Shown: in pieces, positions 52,269-54,487 of the stretch
Layout of the letters: each line of letters begins with the position of its first letter
Position numbering within the stretch: position 1 is the first letter of the stretch
Assembly: GCA_964403075.1 (NCBI GenBank)
Contig: CAYOEV010000015.1
Span: 1-54,487 of the forward strand
Length of the DNA stretch: 54,487 bases
Origin: CAYOEV01 sp964403075
GTDB taxonomy: Bacteria > Bacteroidota > Bacteroidia > Cytophagales > Cyclobacteriaceae
Direction: 5' to 3'
The notes under the pieces: model-generated
What the model was told of the DNA's origin: nothing
Seen by the model: the letters and a program-made list of their open reading frames with translations, nothing else
Databases searched by the model: none
Made by a program: the position numbers and the translations under genes

Positions 52269-54051
52269 TCTGATTCACTCTTTTCAATGCATGATTTTCA
52301 AATGCAACAATCGCAACCTCCTGATTGTCCCTGGCAGCCTGGTATTTTCTACCACAAAAAAGCGAACCTATAAAGGAATTATCCTGGTTAAAACCCAGCT
52401 GAAAATAAGTGCCATATTTAGCCATCATCTGTCCGGCCCACCAAATACTTTCAAAGCCAAAGGCATGAAAAAGTGAAGGCTGGCTATTGGTCTCATCGTT
52501 AATCGCCTTTTCAAATGATGCAAATAAATCAGAATCCCTGTTCAAATAATCCGGATGAAGCAAAACGATACCCAACCTTTCGAGTTGGTTGTAGGCCAGC
52601 ATATTGAAGTCTAACCATTCGCCGAGGCCTACCATGCCCACACTGTCCCCATTGACCTCCATTAAGCTCACAAAGTTACTGGCGTACAGGTTTTTTCTGG
52701 TTACTCCAAAAATGTGACTCAATGAGTCTAAACCATTGGCAAACTGGATTTCATAATAGATAAGGTCCGGTGAACCGTCGGGCCTGCGCACCTCATTTCC
52801 CGCCTCGTTGAACCGTCTGCGGCTACGGATATCCCGGCCCTGCCCGCGCAATACTTCAGCCTGTTGTGCACTGATACCTAAGTATCGTACCCTTTGTTCA
52901 GTAAACTGCTTACTCAATGCATTCATGGTCACCTGATTGATGGGTTCAAACCTGCCCACTTTCAATTTTTTAGTTGCTTCAACGGCCCTTCGGTAAGCCT
53001 CGGCCATCGCTTGATCTCTGGAATTTTCCTCATAATAAATCCATACGTCGCCCGAACGGTAGCGTTGGCTGGTGTAGGCTGCCAACTGCTGTGCCATCGT
53101 TTCATAAGCGGGAGGTAACAGGAGGCCAAACGGATTCTGGTGAATCCAATCTGATGAAGAAGATACCGGGTTGAGCAAATTTATCTGACGCGTGAGCGAA
53201 AACTGCTGGGCCAATTCACCAGATTCAGGATACAAAGGCCCTACGATTAAATCAATTTGATCCAGACCTGCCTGCGATAAAATCTGTTCTGTAGCCTCTG
53301 CGCTTTTTTGGGTGTCATAAGGATATAGATTGATGGTCACCCCTTGTTCCTTCAACATTTTTACGGCCAACTGCATCCCCTGGTAGAGATCCGTGACGAG
53401 TTGATTCCGGAAAACTTGCGGCTCTTCCGCCATAAATGGTAATAACACGGCCACGGAATAGCTGTCTTTCTTCACCATTCGGTACGCTTGAAAAGGTTCA
53501 TAATCCAAGCGGTGCTTATCAGCAATTTGTTCAATGAGCACTTGTTGATCTGGTGGCAGCTGCATGCGCTCAGCTACCCGTACAAGCATGTGGGCCAGTG
53601 CCTTGTCGGTATTGTACTGTTCTGCCAATCCAATCAGGAAGGGTAAGTTCTTTTTTGCCAAATAGGTAGCATATAACTTTTCTCTGTCTGCCATTCCCAA
53701 ACTTTCAGCTTGCGAAAGACCTAAACCATAAGCGGCCTGCTCAAAGTATAAATAGGTAAGCCAATAATGAACCTCGTTGATTTGATCAAACTTTGGATAC
53801 CGGCTCACCATCTGAAGCCACATGTCTCGAGCCTCCTGCCTGTTGTCCAGTCGAATGGCCGAAAGGGCATAGTAAAAAGAAGCATAAGAACCAAACACCT
53901 CATCGTTGACCAACTCAGTGAATTTTTTTTGGGCGGTGAGGTAGGCACCCTGACTGAACAAGGCTTTGGCTTCTAAATAGGTGTTTTGATTGCGTTGCCC
54001 CATTAAACCTAAACCCCATAAAAGCATCAAAGTTACAAATGTACATCGCAT
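52255..54051 (-). CDS. TPR plus periplasmic amino-acid-binding-fold lipoprotein-like protein
   Basis: The protein has 598 residues with a signal peptide (MRCTFVTLMLLWGLGLMGQ). Residues about 20-170 form TPR-like helix pairs (AKALFSQGAYLTAQKKFTEL, then FYYALSAIRLDNRQEARD). Residues about 200-560 have the type I periplasmic-binding fold of LivK-like proteins: SVAVLLPFMAEEP, YQGMQLAVKMLKEQG, IDLIVGPLYPESGE, and a late VGLGEWLDFN. No ABC permease or ATPase lies nearby. Similar TPR+Peripla_BP_6 genes sit beside hemL in other Bacteroidota, so the domain probably serves envelope sensing or LpoA-like control of cell-wall synthesis rather than transport; this is inference. Confidence 0.8.
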   Translation of the reverse strand: MRCTFVTLMLLWGLGLMGQRNQNTYLEAKALFSQGAYLTAQKKFTELVNDEVFGSYASFYYALSAIRLDNRQEARDMWLQMVSRYPKFDQINEVHYWLTYLYFEQAAYGLGLSQAESLGMADREKLYATYLAKKNLPFLIGLAEQYNTDKALAHMLVRVAERMQLPPDQQVLIEQIADKHRLDYEPFQAYRMVKKDSYSVAVLLPFMAEEPQVFRNQLVTDLYQGMQLAVKMLKEQGVTINLYPYDTQKSAEATEQILSQAGLDQIDLIVGPLYPESGELAQQFSLTRQINLLNPVSSSSDWIHQNPFGLLLPPAYETMAQQLAAYTSQRYRSGDVWIYYEENSRDQAMAEAYRRAVEATKKLKVGRFEPINQVTMNALSKQFTEQRVRYLGISAQQAEVLRGQGRDIRSRRRFNEAGNEVRRPDGSPDLIYYEIQFANGLDSLSHIFGVTRKNLYASNFVSLMEVNGDSVGMVGLGEWLDFNMLAYNQLERLGIVLLHPDYLNRDSDLFASFEKAINDETNSQPSLFHAFGFESIWWAGQMMAKYGTYFQLGFNQDNSFIGSLFCGRKYQAARDNQEVAIVAFENHALKRVNQNVGN

Positions 54052-54207
54052 GATAAGCGGGTAATGGATGAAACGTGAAGTTAGCCGATTTGGAGGGTTA
54101 GCAAAAATGGCACGGCTATTGAACTGTTAAGAATTGTAAATGTGCATGTTTACCCTTAGGGGTTAACAGTGGGAAAGTGTACTAAAGAATATAAATACTC
54201 ACGCGCT

Positions 54208-54273
54208 ATGGCTTATTTAAGATTGTTTTTATCGTTTGTCACGGTCATGTTGATCATATTGTTGATTGCCTGA
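54208..54273 (+). CDS. Possible 21-residue hydrophobic leader peptide
   Basis: ATG to TGA encodes MAYLRLFLSFVTVMLIILLIA, a basic residue followed by one membrane-spanning stretch. It lies 35 bases before the next gene and is followed at once by a hairpin. No family is known and no ribosome site is clear, so it may be chance. Confidence 0.25.
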   Translation: MAYLRLFLSFVTVMLIILLIA

Positions 54274-54275
54274 AA

Positions 54276-54295
54276 TCAGAAAATCTCTTTTCTGA
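54276..54295 (+). promoter_or_regulatory. 8-bp hairpin between the short peptide and the next gene
   Basis: TCAGAAAA (54276-54283) and TTTTCTGA (54288-54295) form a perfect 8-bp stem with loop TCTC. No T run follows, so it is not a clear terminator. It might affect translation of the next gene or limit transcript decay. Confidence 0.35.
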
Positions 54296-54308
54296 CTATA
54301 TTGGTCAC

Positions 54309-54487
54309 ATGCATCGCATCATTTTCATGCTGATATTCGTGATCGGTGTCCTTCAGGTAAGGGCCGCCAGCATCGATCAAATCAGAATTGGCTTTACCAC
54401 GCTGCTCTCCTTTTTACTTATTTTCATTTTGGTACTTTGGTTTGTATCCAAAAAAAGTCGCAACGAAGCCGAAAGCGACGGGGAAGC
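54309..54487 (+). CDS. Partial small membrane protein, runs off the window
   Basis: From the ATG the frame stays open to the window end (59 codons): a hydrophobic signal-like segment (MHRIIFMLIFVIGVLQVRAA), a short linker (SIDQIRIGFTT), a second span (LLSFLLIFILVLWFV), then a charged tail (SKKSRNEAESDGE). The full length and function cannot be seen. It is divergent from the TPR/binding-protein gene; the 150 bases between them hold no clear consensus promoter. Confidence 0.5.
   Translation, partial: MHRIIFMLIFVIGVLQVRAASIDQIRIGFTTLLSFLLIFILVLWFVSKKSRNEAESDGE

Noticed and set aside
1..54487. CRISPR array, tRNA, rRNA, insertion sequence or prophage genes
   Set aside because: Read-through on both strands showed no spaced repeats, no cloverleaf with CCA-type ends, no transposase or integrase motif, and no phage structural gene.

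Overview
The window looks like chromosomal core sequence from a Bacteroidota bacterium, most likely in or near the Cytophagia. The evidence is an outer-surface protein with a type IX secretion (type B) C-terminal domain, a methionine synthase split into two genes, a three-gene succinate dehydrogenase/fumarate reductase with a single-polypeptide cytochrome b558, an LPS enzyme (KdsB), near-absent Shine-Dalgarno sites, and promoters of the Bacteroidota TTTG/TAnnTTTG type (clearest before sdhC and fabD). It is a draft assembly: a 10-N join lies inside the end of metH, and cmk carries a one-base frameshift near its 3' end.

Layout. 1-480 is non-coding and holds a perfect 43-bp direct repeat. 481-2542 (minus) is a methionine/alanine NSS transporter operon: metP, a 35-codon metS and a MazG-like NTPase, joined by ATGA overlaps. 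2596-9517 holds housekeeping genes on both strands: tail-specific protease, riboflavin synthase, Pcm, a YciA-like thioesterase, a possible HolD-like protein and a TlpA-like lipoprotein. 9528-13615 (minus) is gatB-alaS. 13759-20522 (plus) is an envelope and DNA-uptake run: two M23 peptidases, an O-antigen ligase-like protein, CapA, MerR, DprA and a Cys/Met PLP enzyme. 21050-24586 holds a GCS2-CBS amidoligase overlapping an AspA/AstE-type amidohydrolase.

24818-30586 (minus) is a methionine-regeneration unit. A SAM-I riboswitch precedes metH (N-terminal half), metH (C-terminal half), metF and an HMG-CoA lyase-like gene. 30805-33840 (minus) carries ispH, cmk, a small lipoprotein, fabD and a DCC thiol oxidoreductase, preceded by a 939-residue T9SS cargo protein. 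36822-40274 (plus) is sdhCAB with a promoter and a terminator. 41184-43276 (minus) is kdsB with an NfeD protease. 43307-45672 (plus) is a compact run: a DUF4905-like protein, a LysM/DPBB protein and a TIGR02757 protein.

45654-46637 encodes a stand-alone protein resembling CD-NTases (the cGAS/DncV-like nucleotidyltransferases) whose catalytic acids all appear replaced; I consider it the most interesting gene here. After it come a MATE transporter, an 889-residue envelope protein, hemL and a TPR plus periplasmic-binding protein. A partial membrane protein runs off the right edge. I saw no rRNA, tRNA, CRISPR array, insertion sequence or phage gene. The window is ordinary core genome with a few unusual genes rather than an obvious island.
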